From Dichetophora obliterata (Eukaryota; Arthropoda; Insecta; Diptera; Sciomyzidae): 64,000 nt of DNA. Shown piece by piece: positions 34,242-46,530 of the stretch. Where the stretch lies: positions 94,524,000 through 94,587,999 of the forward strand of contig OY986435.1 of assembly GCA_963920525.1 (NCBI GenBank), given 5' to 3'. The translations under genes and the position numbers were made by a program. Each line of letters begins with the position of its first letter. Positions within the stretch are counted from its first letter, which is position 1. The notes under the pieces are model-generated. The model was not told the origin of the DNA, did not search any database, and worked only from the letters and a program-made list of their open reading frames with translations.

Positions 34242-36350
34242 GCCCCTATTAACAACTTGCTTTGAACTTGTGCAACTTAGTTACTTGCAAATAAAATTTT
34301 AAGTCATCGTTTATATGGGGAAATTTTATATTTTCAATATTTTTATTTGCAAATAAGACAAACGTATAAACGTAGTATTGATGTTTATCTTGATAGAAGG
34401 GGGTCTATTCTTTTAATATAGATATTAATCACTTGAAAAAATGCTGAATTTAATCGCTATCGATCTTCGTTAATTTTGAAATAAAAAAATATTTTTTTTA
34501 ACTGTTTTGTTTAAACTAATACAAATATAATTATAAAGCTAAAAACTTCCAAATTTTTTCTGTAATTTTAAAGTTTGTATTTTTTTAACAAATAACAAAT
34601 GTTTCTTCTGACCAACTGTTAAAATATTGAGGTTTTCATGACATTCACACATGATAGATGATTCAATTGATTATTGAATTTTGATTTAATACTGATGATT
34701 ATTTGATTTAAAAAAAGATTACTTGTTGTATGAATGACCCTTTTTATTTCTATTTAAATGATTAGATTCTCATTAATATTGAAATATTTTTTCAATTACT
34801 GTACTGGTGGTACACACTTTTCAATCTTCATTTTCTACATATTACTAGTCTGCTACTTTTTTGGTCAACAACTGGTGAACCCTGGCTGGTATTGTTGATT
34901 TGCTTAGTTTAGTGTTTCGTATTATTCGAGCATTCACTCGTCGTCAGTTCTTATAATTTACTAAGCTGCATGCAAAGTTTTTCGATTCATTGTTCAACTT
35001 TATACAGGATGGATTACAAATGTTCAACAAAGTAAGGCAGTGAGTTGGTCAATTGTTTATTTTATTTAGTTTTCTTTTCTCACCTTATTTAAATTTTCTC
35101 CTGTCTGAAGTGTTAAAATTTTGTTCAGATTTTTAATTATTTTTAAATATCCAGTATGTATAGAATTCTTGTGCTATTACAAAAAAAAAATTGAAGAAAA
35201 AATACTTTTTATTTGCAACTATTCGGTATTTAATTGTATTATAGTCACATATTTTTTGTTTTATAATAATAAAATGCTATTATAAATTCTTTAAATAATA
35301 GTTTTACATGGATATCGAGTGCAAACTTTTTGTTTAATATTGACAGCTAAGCTTGAAAAAAATGCAATTATGTCTGGTTCGTTTTTATTTCCTTTTCTTA
35401 TTCTTGTTTGCTGCATTCATTAGGTTAATGTATGTTTGTGTGTATGGGTGCGTGTCCAAAGTTGCCAACCTAAAATACCACAAAAATCTATTTGTCCATA
35501 AATTAAATAATCTATCGTCAACAAAAACTCTCGTCTTTAATTTAATATAATTTAATAAAAATTAACTAATGACGAAAATTTTGTTTTAAATAAACAAATT
35601 CAGTAAGTGAACAAACTGTAATGAATTTTGTTTTTACATTTATGTAATATCATGCGCTGATAAGACGGAAAGAAATCTGGTATGAGTTACTTGTTATTTT
35701 TATAGAAAAGATATGAGTAAGCATTATATGGATAATATAAATGTTATTACTCTTTAAAAAATTTAGTTATTATTAAACATATGCAAAAACATTTAAAGGT
35801 TGTAAATAGTTTAAACATGGAATTTCAGCATCGAGGTCTGAAATACCTTGACTTATTATCACAATCTCTTCAGTAGATATTGATGTGACTTCAAACGGTA
35901 GAACGGACATAAAATTATGATTGTTTTTGCAAAACAGCGAGTTTGTCACAAAACTCTGGCATCTTTGGTTTCTTCAAACATGCGCATTAGTATTTTTATG
36001 TTATTCTTCTGATTTTTTGATCTAGCTTTCGTATGTAATCAGCTGATAAAAAATGTATTACAAATGCAAATGAAAAGAAAAGGTAGTTGTTCAACTAACG
36101 TTAAATTTAGTATTATATACGGCAAGACATTCAACGCTTTGCTTCTCATCAACAATTCCTGATGGGAAACTGCATCATAAATGAATCATGACATACATAC
36201 ATTTATAAATATAAAATAAATAATAACAATCATAAAATACCATTTGTGAAATTTGGAATGCACGTTATATCAGGCCATCTAACGTTGTATTGTACATAAA
36301 AATATGTATTGCGATACAGCGGCAGAGCCAACACTTAACTTTAGTTTCAT
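34242..36350. other. AT-rich, no gene seen
   Basis: About 2.1 kb without a supported coding region, RNA gene or TIR pair. Short frames here have no family resemblance. Confidence 0.45.
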
Positions 36351-36355
36351 CAAAG

Positions 36356-36772
36356 GCGCCTGTTACACGTTCAATATTTATTGTGATACTTGGATCGCGA
36401 TCCAAATTCATGGATTGATGGATCGCGGTTGAATGCTACACGTTCAATATTTATCACGTCAGTATTCATACAATTTTTGCCAAGTGTGTTCACGAAAACC
36501 TAACTGCACAAGTACTTAAATGCACAGGCAAGTGAATACCGTGAATACCGCTAATTTTTATTTCACCGCCTACTACTGTATCGCGTATTGATGACAAAAA
36601 ATATGCTACACGTTCAATATTTATTGACAGTTTTGCGATCCGCGATCTAGATTTCAAAATATTTAAATATTTTGCGATCTGGATCACGATCCGTCAATAT
36701 TGCATGCTACACGTACAATAAATATCACGATACTGTATATTGATCAATATATATTGAACGTGTAACAGGCGC
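36356..36772. mobile_element. Foldback MITE with repeated ACACGTTCAATAT motif
   Basis: The inverted ends are GCGCCTGTTACACGTTCAAT and ATTGAACGTGTAACAGGCGC, flanked by CAAAG (36351-36355 and 36773-36777). AAA with a one-base-longer end is an equally valid reading. The motif TACACGTTCAATATTTAT recurs at least three times inside, together with GATCGCGATCC palindromes. The minus-strand frame at 36490-36687 is a by-product. No coding sequence. Confidence 0.65.
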
Positions 36773-36777
36773 CAAAG

Positions 36778-37095
36778 ATGAGAGGCAAATAGAGATGTCG
36801 GAAGTATTTTGACCAAGATGTTTTTATATAATTTAGAATTTTTTGTTTTTGCTTAATTTAGAATATTGTGTTTTTTTTCGAACAAAACACACTGATTAAC
36901 ACGGTCTTAATGCTAGAGTATTTATGCAAAATGTAGCAATACTGGTATTAGATTTTACAAAATCACATATCTTTGACGAAACTTAAGCATTTATGTAGTT
37001 TTTGAAATGAAAGAAATGAGGACTGCTGCAATGTCAGATCTTATCTTGGAATAAAAATAAAATTTGACTGCGGAGTGCCCTGACTCAAATGAAGA
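36778..37095. other. AT-rich, no feature seen
   Basis: No supported frame or repeat. Confidence 0.45.
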
Positions 37096-37199
37096 TTATC
37101 GAGTGAATTTGTTTAAGTGCAACTTATTTATAATAAAAGTGAAAATATAATGAAAAAGACAATTTAAATGTATAAATTCAAATATATATATATGCTGGC

Positions 37200-37575
37200 A
37201 ATATATATAGCTCTTGGCAAGAGCTCTTGGCAAGTGTTCCTTTCTCAGCGTTGCAGCCGTCAGGACGCATCGCACTAGCTCATTTTTGTTGGTGTTGATG
37301 TTTTTGCATATATTATGGTGTTTACTTTGCTCCTGAGTCATCTGGATCCACACCAAGACATTTCAGTCTTATCTCTGCTTCTCCTGGTGCAGATTCTGAT
37401 GATATTTGCTGCTTCTTTGGCTCGGCTATTATGTTTCTACCTTGGCTAGATACGCTGTTAATAAATTTTTGTATTTTGTTAAGGAAATGGACTCGATTGC
37501 GTTGTTTTTCGATTTGGAAGACTGTTTTGTTAAAAATATTTGCGATCATATTTTGCAAGTCCCACGATGCAAGGC
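37200..37575 (-). CDS. Unrecognised coding-like frames
   Basis: The minus strand carries a 78-residue frame (37558-37322) with normal-looking amino-acid composition: IFNKTVFQIEKQRNRVHFLNKI, later EPKKQQISSESAPGEAEIRL and a C-terminal GVDPDDSGAK. A second frame overlaps downstream (37356-37096). The base composition is less AT-rich than the surroundings. I do not recognise a family. It could be an exon of an unannotated gene, a processed fragment, or chance. No good splice signals were identified at both ends. Confidence 0.25.
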
Positions 37576-38190
37576 TGTTTGCCCGTTATTGGGAATATCC
37601 CTAATATAAAATTCAAACCTTTTCGACGTTTTATTTAGGCGTTAAAAAAGGTTGATTACCTGATTTTCAACATGGTTGGTATGTGTAAAGGCGGAATAAA
37701 GCACATACAGCTTTAAGTTGACATCTCGAATAATGTCTGAAAAACTTGTTTTGCTATTGAACACCGAAAACTTCTATGATAAAAATTAAATTTTTTAAAA
37801 GTTTATAAAAAATTATTTTTGAGTAAAAAAAAAATTGCGACATGTACGAATATTTTTAACACCGGATTCGAGTTCAGCGACCTCAAATTACCCTGAAATC
37901 ATGTATCGCATTTTTTTTTGAGAAATTTTCTGCAAATCCGCACCAATTTTGTTGCGGATGAAAAGTGAAAAAATTTGTTTGAAGTGCGGAGGGACCGCGT
38001 TTTCAACAATAGCCCTTTTTCACTCCGAATCCGAAAACTTTGCTACCAACGAAAACGTGTAATTCTCCCGCCGCAACTGATCCGCCGGATTCCACAATCA
38101 GCATGTATTATATTCCAAGTGGAGTTCTTGTAAGAAACATAGTTCATGCCGGGTAAAACTAATTGATTAATTATATACAAATAAGGCCCC
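37576..38190. other. No gene seen
   Basis: AT-rich sequence with no supported feature. Confidence 0.45.
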
Positions 38191-38197
38191 TATAGAC

Positions 38198-38545
38198 GAG
38201 CAACTAATCGAACAACTGGTTGATAAACTGGTTGATGTTTTTTCCTACAGACACAAATTCCAATTGAAGGCAGTTGTTCAATTTCAGTTCAAAAACACAA
38301 AAATAATTATTTTTAAAATTAAGTTTTCCCGTTTGGTTCACCGGTTTGATAAAAACACGACAACTAGTTTATCAACTCGTTGAGCTTTAGCCGAAAAAAT
38401 CAAAACTTTCTGATTTTCAGCAACTGATTGGAAAACTGGTTGAAAAACTGAAAATAAAACAAAAACCCACCTACACACTGCTTATTTTCATTAACCAGCA
38501 AACAGTTTGTCAACCAGTTTTGCGATTAGTAACAGTAAATATGGT
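38198..38545. mobile_element. Foldback MITE rich in AACTGGTTGA words
   Basis: ACTAATCGAACAACTGGTTG at the left is matched inverted by CAACCAGTTTTGCGATTAGT at the right. The word AACTGGTTGAT/ATCAACCAGTTT recurs at least six times in both orientations. It abuts and probably interrupts a rosa-type transposase fragment (38550-38715). No confident target duplication. The right arm also contributes the C-terminal residues of a spurious frame. Confidence 0.55.
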
Positions 38546-38549
38546 CCAA

Positions 38550-38715
38550 AACAATCTATTGTTCTTCGAATTAGCAGCTCTGAAGGACGATTATGTACGC
38601 CATAAAATGGACGAAGTGCACGATAAGTTTGACGAACAGAACAATTATTTTGATTAAAAATTTTCACAATTTGCACGCGTTGCTCTGGTGTAATCAATCC
38701 ATAATGAAATGCCAA
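38550..38715 (-). pseudogene. rosa/mariner-type transposase N-terminal fragment
   Basis: About 55 residues from MAFHYGLITPEQRVQIVKIF through NQNNCSVRQTYRALRPFYG to HNRPSELLIRRTIDCFG. This is the helix-turn-helix DNA-binding start (TPEQR...RPTE...IRR) found in DD41D-type mariner transposases and annotated in insects as a DUF4817-like domain. It is the part missing from the element at 13478-14398. The frame runs straight into the foldback MITE, which truncates it. No catalytic region follows. Confidence 0.65.
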
Positions 38716-39295
38716 AGCAAACTAAACAAAAAGCAACTATTAGCTGTTAAATGGGTGGTCCAATTAAGCAGTGATGCCAACTCAAAGTTGTATCACTCTA
38801 TAAAAAACACCCTTTACATTACAATTATGTTTATTTCGCTGTTGAATAAATTCTTTTAGTTTAATTTTAAATACTCTTATTTTGAGTTCGTTCTTGATCG
38901 TGTCTGGTATTTCGTTGTATGCTTTCGTCCTGCGTATAAGTATTTTTAATGAAATAAATACAATTTGGGGCTACTGGCGTGTAGAACTTATGCTGGCGTG
39001 TGGAATACGCTCTTTGGCTATGTTCAAACGACAATCAAATGATTAAGTTTATCCCTTTTTAACACGTTTTTATAAGCTTCACTTTATGTCTGTCCCGCAC
39101 AAATCTTGAGATCCATTTTTAACCAACTTCCCGATGAGCTAGAGTTTTGAAACCTAAAATGTAGCTCAAACTGGATGACAACACTTTCACACTTTAAAAT
39201 GCGAAATTATTTCATACATATATCCTACATAAATAAAAAAATAAAAAAATAAACTGGCCATTTCAGCCCTTGGAAAGACTTTGACCTAGCTTCTA
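38716..39295. other. No gene seen
   Basis: AT-rich sequence downstream of the transposase fragment. No paired rosa terminus was recognised. Confidence 0.45.
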
Positions 39296-39578
39296 TTGAT
39301 CAATTGTGTTGTGCGTGTTATTAAATGTTTGATCACAAATCATCGAGAACTGGACCTACGTGTTTTATGCCGACTCCGAACGGCTTATGTTCTCAAGAAG
39401 CTTTACATGGCAATTTTTTACTCTCTGAGGTTTGCCATTGTCTGCAGAGAGGTGACGACCGAACAGAAAAATAAATTCAATTGAAAATACTTTTCTGTCT
39501 GAGCTGGAATTGAACCCGGGCTATAGCAGTTCTTTAGCTTAGGGGCCACGCACTCTACCCACTACGCTACGGCCGCCA
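39296..39578 (-). mobile_element. tRNA-headed SINE
   Basis: On the minus strand a tRNA-like head begins near 39578 with A box TAGCGTAGTGG and B box GGTTCAATTCC, about 45 bp apart, the spacing of an internal pol III promoter. The body then contains GTTCGGAGTCGGCATAAAACA, shortened here, a passage I recall from insect SINEs. The plus-strand frame over this body is a by-product. The 3' end near 39296 has no obvious tail. Pol III-dependent transcription is expected from the family but not shown. Confidence 0.7.
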
Positions 39579-39867
39579 CTACATACATACGCACATACAT
39601 TAATATTAAAAATCAAACAAAAATACTGAAAAGCTCATTGACATTTTTACATTTCAAAAATTCACAACTGAATGGAATTTATTACCTCATTTAGAAAAAG
39701 GATGTTCATAAAAAGCTCAGGCTGGTTTGAGGAATAAATTGAAAGAATGGTTTACATGGTACCACAAAAAATAAAAAGGGATTCGCAATGGACCTATAGG
39801 CCCCCGCTGAAGCTGCGATAACTGTGCACGAACGACCCTGCTTACCTAACCTAACTTAACGAGCACA

Positions 39868-40695
39868 GCAATTTTTCACCGGAATCTTTAAATAGATAAA
39901 AAGCTTAATTTTACAAAATTTTAGCGTAATCCTTAGAGCCGTTTTTGAAAAAAGCATTTAGATGTATATTAAATTCTTTACAAATTTGAATCGGACTATT
40001 TTTCATAGTAGCCACAGAATCTTTAAATTTTTTTCATAGACTTTATAACTTTTCTTTATTTTATGGAAAATTTTAAACCTACCTCTTATGAAACAAGGAA
40101 TAGCTGGATAGGTGGAAAGTAATGTAGAGGGTTTAGGATTGTATTAAATAATAAATAAATTGCTATGAAAAATTTTTACATCGTTTTCCACCTATCCAGC
40201 TATTCCTTGTTTCATAAGAGGTTGGTTTAAAATTTTTCATAGAATAAAGAAAAGTTATAAAGTCTTTGAAAAAAATTTTAAGATTTTGTGGATACTATGA
40301 AAAATAATTCGATTCAAAATTTTAAATTATTTAATTAGGGTATTCACAAGGTATGCTATCATGTCTTATTGTCATATTGTCCTAAAATTGTACAACTAAA
40401 ATTTACAAGATAAATATATGCAAATAAGAAACAGCTGTTTGATTACGACCCTTCAATAAGCATAGCTTTCAGAGTTGTAATATATTAGTACTTTTTTTAT
40501 ATGGAAGGCAACAATAAAATGTTTAAACTAGTGTAAAATCTTAGGACAATATGACATTATGACATGCTATCACACCTTGTGAATACCCTAAATATATATT
40601 AAAATGGTTTTATTAAAAAACGGCTCTAACATTTTGTGAAATGAAATTTTTTTTATGTTTTAAAAGATTCCGGTGAAAAATTGTTGGTGCTCGTT
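39868..40695. mobile_element. Foldback element with an inner palindrome
   Basis: GAGCAC.GCAATTTTTCACCGG at the left faces CCGGTGAAAAATTGTTGGTGCTC at the right. A second, stronger inverted pair lies inside: CCTCTTATGAAACAAGGAAT, then AGCTGGATAGGTGGAAA, about 40080-40125, with its inverse at 40185-40225. Another MITE (40337-40590) is nested in its right arm. No coding sequence. Confidence 0.6.
40337..40590. mobile_element. Nested MITE, about 254 bp
   Basis: The inverted ends GGGTATTCACAAGGTATGCT and AGCATGTCATAATGTC-type/ACCTTGTGAATACCC enclose an AT-rich core. TTA and TAA flank the ends, but the junction is palindromic, so a 2-3 bp duplication is ambiguous. It interrupts the right arm of the foldback at 39868-40695. 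Confidence 0.65.
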
Positions 40696-41563
40696 AGCCT
40701 CTTTTAAAAGTCATTCAATCCCACCGTGTAAGACGGATCAGCCATGAGGTACAAAAATCCCGTTGGGAGTTTGAAAAAATTGAGGCAGTGTGAAAAATTA
40801 CAATAAATATGATAATTAAAATAAAAACCCTTTATCAGCATTAACTTTGCTGATTTGGTTTCGTTGAGACAAATGTAAGAGTATCATAAATTTAACCGGT
40901 ACTTTTTCTTTCAAAAACAATTGTCTTGATGTAATGGAAAAATTTTCAATTGTGTGCCAGTGCAGTGGTCGAATTCTCCAACATTTATATTGAAATTAAA
41001 CATATATTAGGAACTGGGTAACATATTCGTTAAGAAAATATAAAAATAGGTTTTGAATTGGGTGATCCACATTTGACTGCGAAAAATTAAGAGGGAAATG
41101 AGTTTGTTAAGTTTTTATTTGTTTTAATGCAAAGCTATTTTAGATATACAATAGTAAAATTAACTTTTGTACAAGTGAAAAACGATTCTTTTAATTAGCG
41201 TCTTAACAAATTTTTTAAGATTAATTTTTTGGCGTTTAAGAGAAACAGTTTCTCTACTTGAATTTTAATCGACGATTAAATGAGGGGTTCGTTTTATCTT
41301 CTGCTCGCGAGCGACCATTTTGTGACTGAAAATGCTGCCTAGTATTTTGAAAATTAAAAAATACATTCAAATCTGTTCAAAACGAACCCGCAAAATAGTG
41401 AACGCTCGAAGTGAATTTTTTTACACGGTCTACTTTAAATAGTGAACAACCGATAGTGAAACAAAATAGTAACTGACAAAAAAAAACGATTAAAAAAATC
41501 AATTTTGAAAATGCGAACAATCGAAAATCCGAAAAATGTGAAAAATTGGTTCACTATATCCAT
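40696..41563. other. AT-rich, no gene seen
   Basis: No supported coding frame or repeat pair. Confidence 0.45.
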
Positions 41564-42066
41564 TAGATCACCCATGAAATATATGAAATATAAAAAAGTG
41601 TTTTTTTCTTTGCTCCCCGCGCATTTTCATAAAGAATAAGGTTAAAAAATAAAATCTGCATAAAAAAATGTGAACCGCTAGTGGTAATTAGCCAGTCGGT
41701 TTTGATTTAAAGCCTCCAAAATGTGCTAAAAAACAGTTCAAACATACATTGTTCTATATCTATTATAAAAAATGTTAAGGGTGGTTGATCTTTGAGACAT
41801 ATAATGAAGAATGAACAGGCAAAGATTAATTGTGCTAATTTTTTAATCTTAGTGCCATATTTCGTGGTGTTTTTACTGCTTAAAGTCGAAATTTTCAATA
41901 ATTTTTGTGTGCAATTTTTACTTAAAAAATTCCAATAAATTTTTGAAGGGTGATAAAACTGACTTCTTTAAAGTTTCATAATGCAAATTAAATGGGGCTT
42001 AATTCATAATTATTTTTTTTTTAATATATAGTTTTTTGCCAAAAAAAAAGCGTTTGAAAGTTAAAA
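41564..42066. repeat. Long terminal inverted repeat, left
   Basis: It pairs with 45105-45599. Both arms contain the same 63-residue spurious frame (41707-41898 and 45278-45469), which shows their near identity. The outer part carries CTCCCCGCGCATTTTCAT, a GC-rich island in an AT-rich arm. Confidence 0.85.
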
Positions 42067-42405
42067 AGTAATATAATAATGATTTTTTTTATATTTCAAT
42101 GAATTTTTCGAATTTCATAACAAAGTGAAAGTGTAATATAGTCATACATTGCTTTTATATGCGATTTTAATAAGCGTGGCGGCTTAAGTTTAATTGATAG
42201 AACTCATACGCCATGTTGATTAATTATAACACAAAATAAGTTTTCATCAATAAAACTAGATGGATAGAAAACTACTAAAATGAAGATAAACGAAGACTGG
42301 CTAGCAAACAAAACCGAATATAAACAAATACGAACAAAAGTGATCGGCTTAAAAAAGAAGTATGTACATGCACAGTTTTAATTTTTAGCAACTGTAATTT
42401 GGCAA

Positions 42406-44784
42406 TCATTGCATTAGCATACTCTTTTCCAAATACTCTAAAAAAAATTTTTTCGAAAAATTGGTTGATGGTAAATCTTTACAATGTTGTTCCATTGCAT
42501 GCAGGATGAATTGTTTTTGTTCTTCTTGATGTGTTAAAACCGTATTAAATCTTGTAATTAACGCAATTCCACGTTCTGCAATATCATTTACAACTAATAA
42601 ATGTTTAACTATAAATTTTGCTGCAATATAATCCTCATTTTCCTCCCAAGTCATAGGATCTAATGTTAAAAAATTTTGACTTATATTTGTAATTTCCTTA
42701 TTTAATATAGTTTCGAAAAAGGTGTAGGTGTTGTTCGTAACGAAGTCACTCAATTCAGCAGTCATAACATCCTGAACATCTATAAAAACTCTTTTTGGTT
42801 TATCGGGATGCCCATCTTTTTTTAGATTTAATACCATTTTCCTTTTCATTTCAACGTCCACATCATCGTCGAAAAAGGCTAATGCTATGTTTGATTCATT
42901 TAAGTACCGTAGATGTTTGAGTAATTTTTTTTGGACAACTTCTCCAATAATTGCATCAGTTGATTTGAATAACTCTAATTCTTTAAGAAGGTTAATATCA
43001 TTGGCCGGTGCTTTCGGGGCTACTTGGCATAGAAACCAGTACTTTAAATATACGCGAACGGCGAAAATATTAAATCTGCGAATATTATTTAACAGATGAG
43101 CTGAAATATTTCAAAGAAATTGCATTAAAGTTATGAAAAGAAGCGAAAATTAAAGTAGAAAATATGACTTTTACTCACGAGAAACAGCAAATTGTTTTCT
43201 AAAAAGAAATATTTTAATGGTGTATATTATTTTTGCCATCCACCGTGCTTGACTGACTGCACCAGGCTGAGAAATTTTATACTCTGGTAGTTTTTCTCCA
43301 AGAAATAGCGCACTTAACTTCAGCATTTCTATGTAGTCATGTCTTGTGCTTTCAACTTTATTCTTAATTTGATCTTTTATAAAATATATCAAATCATTTC
43401 GGGTTGTAATTGGAAAGCAAATAGCCACATCTGGATCTTCAATGCCAGCTATGAAATTGGTATGTTGTAGTTCAGGCCAAACTTTGCGAAATTTTTCAAA
43501 TAATAATATTTTTGGACCTGACGTTGTTGGTTCTACAGTGACTTTGAATGCAGCACCAGCCAGCAACTCCATTATATGATGTCTGCATCCAAAGTGCAAC
43601 AGCTGCCGGTTGAGATTCTGTTCTAATACAGCGCAAGCTCCAATAGAAGTGCTGGTATTGCTTGCTGTAGTGTCGAAACACATTGCCATAACATTACTTT
43701 CTGCATGCCAGTCCAGTAAAGCCGAATAAACAACAGCTCCTTCGATGGCACCAGTTTGCTGGGCTACTTTCGGAATTCCGAGTACTTTGGTTATTCCACG
43801 CGAAGATAAAATTATGGCAAGTCTGTTGCAAGTTAAATGGTTAACGCTTGTACAATCCTCGAGTATTTTTCCATCCCAATGAACGGTGTAGGCAGCATTA
43901 ATAGGAAACTGTTTTTTTATATTTTGGAAAATATATTCCCTATGTTTCAAGCGTTGCATTCTAATGTGTTCTGGAGAAATGTGCAATGATCTCACATCGC
44001 AGCCTAAATTATATGCAGCTTGACCAATAACTATTGCAGCTCCGGTGTTGCTTATTTGAAATCTGTCTAAGGCTTGCGTCATACTTGCATTGACTATATT
44101 TGGAACTGTTTCTGCTACATTTTGCTTTTTAATTTTTATTGGAGGAACGTAAACGGATCCATCTGAGTCTGACTCTGTCTCAGTTAGACTTCCGTTTTCA
44201 CTGTTTTGTTCTTCGGAGTAATCATCATCGCTTATTTCATTGTCAACTTGCACTAAAACCTCTTCAGGGCTCAAACTCAACCTTGTACGTACAGCTGCCA
44301 TCGATTGGCGATGCTCATTCAAAAAATCCACCGTTTTCTTTTTATTGTCTTTTTTTAAAGTTTCCATGGCATTAACATGGGAAATATCTAATAACACATC
44401 AAATGATTCTAAAATTTTTTTTTCCTCAATTGCCACACCGACACGATCATTGTTTTTACTTTTTCGAATTTTGTTATAATCATTATAGTTTCGAATTATT
44501 ATTTTTTCTATACCGTCCTTTCTTTTGGTTGGAATTTCGAAAGAGCTATAAATTTTAATAAGTTCATTTGTTATAACAGAAACACTTTCTTTTACACTTT
44601 TGTTTTCGTCTTGCACTAAATAAAATATTCTTGCCAAAACATCTCTTTTACTTGGTAGCATTCTGACACTAAAACTAATTTTTTTTCTACCTGTAATTTA
44701 ACATCAAGTTATTTAAAAAAAAGCCAACATTTTTATATGCTTACCAATTAAGTAAATACTTCTTGATGTTGAGCTACTTTCCAT
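42406..44784 (-). CDS. Transposase, three exons, RNase H-like with CxxH
   Basis: Exons on the minus strand are 44784-44745, 44690-43179 and 43100-42406. Donors are GTAAGC and GTGAGT, and acceptors are TTACAG and TTTCAG. The joined frame is 2247 nt (748 codons plus stop) with no break. Numbered from the ATG at 44661, landmarks are an acidic Ser/Glu/Asp stretch (~140-168), HWDGK (Asp 263), CFDTTASNT (Asp 330), CRHH (359-362, the C-x2-H insertion typical of many eukaryotic RNase H-fold transposases), then GPKILLFEKFRKVW. Exon 3 adds VRVYLKYWF and VAPKAPANDINLL, conserved in uncharacterised arthropod and cnidarian relatives I recall. The third acidic residue is not certain. The role, cutting and joining DNA at the inverted ends, is inferred from this and the long TIRs. 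The N-terminal ~30-40 residues depend on the first intron being real. Confidence 0.75.
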
Positions 44785-45104
44785 ATTTTTTAATATATTG
44801 TTTGTTACCAAAAACACAACCAATATATAAATGATGACTGCAAGAATGACAGGGGAAACAAACGATTACTTTGAATTATTTTAATTTAAAAAGTAACTGT
44901 AAAAAACTGTTTTTTACAAAGTTGCGGCTGTATAAATTCTTAAACAATTTGGGCTAAGAGCTAAAAATCTGTGGTAACCGGTTTCCTTCCTTGTGATTTT
45001 CGACTCATACTTAATTTGGTGTACACTCGTAGATTAAAGTTTTTACCACAGCAAAAATGTTATGATAAAATTCCTAATAGTAAGAAAATAAAAAAAAAAA
45101 TCAC

Positions 45105-45599
45105 AAGTTTTAACTTTCAAACGCTTTTTTTTTTTGGCAAAAAACTATATATTAAAAAAAAAATAATTATGAATTAAGCCCCATTTAATTTGCATTATGA
45201 AACTTTAAAGAAGTCAGTTTTATCACCCTTCAAAAATTTATTGGAATTTTTTAAGTAAAAATTGCACACAAAAATTATTGAAAAATTCGACTTTAAGCAG
45301 TAAAAACACCACGAAATATGGCACTAAGATTAAAAAATTAGCACAATTAATCTTTGCCTGTTCATTCTTCATTATATGTCTCAAAGATCAACCACCCTTA
45401 ACATTTTTTATAATAGATATAGAACAATGTATGTTTGAACTGTTTTTTTGCACATTTTGGAGGCTTTAAATCAAAACCGACTGGCTAATTACCACTAGCG
45501 GTACACATTTTTTATGCAGATTTTATTTTTTAACCTTATTCTTTATGAAAATGCGCGGGGAGCGAAGAAATAAACACTTTGGTATATTTGGGTGGTCTA
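45105..45599. repeat. Long terminal inverted repeat, right
   Basis: The inverse of 41564-42066. The transposase exon 1 starts about 320 bp inside its inner edge, so the promoter probably lies in or next to this arm (inference). Confidence 0.85.
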
Positions 45600-45688
45600 A
45601 TATCCATGTATAAGCAATAAAAAACTTTATGGGCAGTATTAAACATTATTATTATAGCTCATTATTATTCAGGATTTTCAAAATTGTA

Positions 45689-45769
45689 CTTACTTACTTA
45701 CTTAGTTGGCGCTAAAACCGTATGTCGGTCTTGGCCTCATCTAAGAATTTGCGCCAGCCATTTCTGTCT
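45689..45769 (-). mobile_element. LINE 3'-end fragment, antisense copy 2 (81 bp)
   Basis: It starts with the CTTACTTACTTACTT tail and matches the first ~80 bp of 17606-18040. A 14-bp duplication TTTTCAAAATTGTA stands on both sides (45675-45688 and 45770-45783), the mark of target-primed reverse transcription. Extreme 5' truncation. Confidence 0.85.
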
Positions 45770-46530
45770 TTTTCAAAATTGTAAGCTTTCCTAAAAATCT
45801 TCTTCCCAAAATAACCAATTTCCAGCAACAGGTTTTGGTAGAAGAGACTAAAAAAACATGTTGTGTATCGGCCTTGGAAAAGCTATCGTCTGAGGGTTAT
45901 TTAATATTGATTTTAAGTTAAAACTAGTTTTAGTAATTTCTAAAATAAAAACTAAAAAACTTCTTAAATACTCACCTTTGACATAGTTGTTATGTTTATT
46001 AGCTTACAGTGAACTTTTATGGAAATTTTTTTGCTGATTTTGCACATAAATTGTTTTTATGTACATAAGACCTTCATCTATGCATAGAACAATTGCTATT
46101 TAAAAAAAACAAGGAACTTCAAGACCTCCTTCTTTTTGATGTCGGCTAAAAAATAAAAATTGATAAATCTTAGTACCTTAACCCTTTCGACCTTTGTGGT
46201 ATCGCCCTGAAACCACAATTTATATTTTTCAACAGATAAATTTAAATTTGAAAGAATATATAATTTCAAAAAGGTTATGAAAAGTCTGCCTTGAAAGGGT
46301 TAAGGCCTTAAAAAACCTTAATGTACATAGTGGTTTTAATTATTTAATTAGGCCCTAATTTCTTGTACGTTCAATATGAATTGTATCATATTTTGAATTA
46401 TTTTGGTTTTTTGGTATTTTATTGTGACCACTTGACGTAACCAAATTTTGAATTAACCCATTACATTTTTTATAGATTTGCTTTGTGTATGTGAATAAAT
46501 AAACATTTCTCCTACTCGTAAGAAAAGATA
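45770..46530. other. Upstream region of the host gene, nothing specific
   Basis: AT-rich. A pyrimidine tract before AG at 46521-46522 could be an acceptor for an untranslated or upstream exon. No TATA-type promoter could be assigned. Confidence 0.4.

Larger units (their letters stand above)
41564..45599 (-). mobile_element. Apparently intact 4.0-kb DNA transposon with long TIRs
   Basis: Two long inverted repeats, 41564-42066 and 45105-45599 (about 500 bp, nearly identical apart from a ~10-base indel near the outer ends), enclose a spliced transposase gene. The outermost bases are TAGATCACCC and GGGTGGTCTA. ATATCCAT stands directly outside both (41556-41563 and 45600-45607), a perfect 8-bp repeat. 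Because the junction is palindromic, 4 bp (ATCC) or 6 bp (TATCCA) with slightly longer ends fit equally well. The transposase frame is unbroken. An 8-bp duplication would fit hAT- or P-like mechanisms, and 4 bp would fit Sola-like ones; I cannot decide. Confidence 0.85.

Noticed and set aside
41707..45469. Two near-identical 63-residue frames, one on each strand (41707-41898 and 45278-45469)
   Set aside because: They are the same stretch of the two long inverted repeats, with no protein family resemblance; open only by chance.
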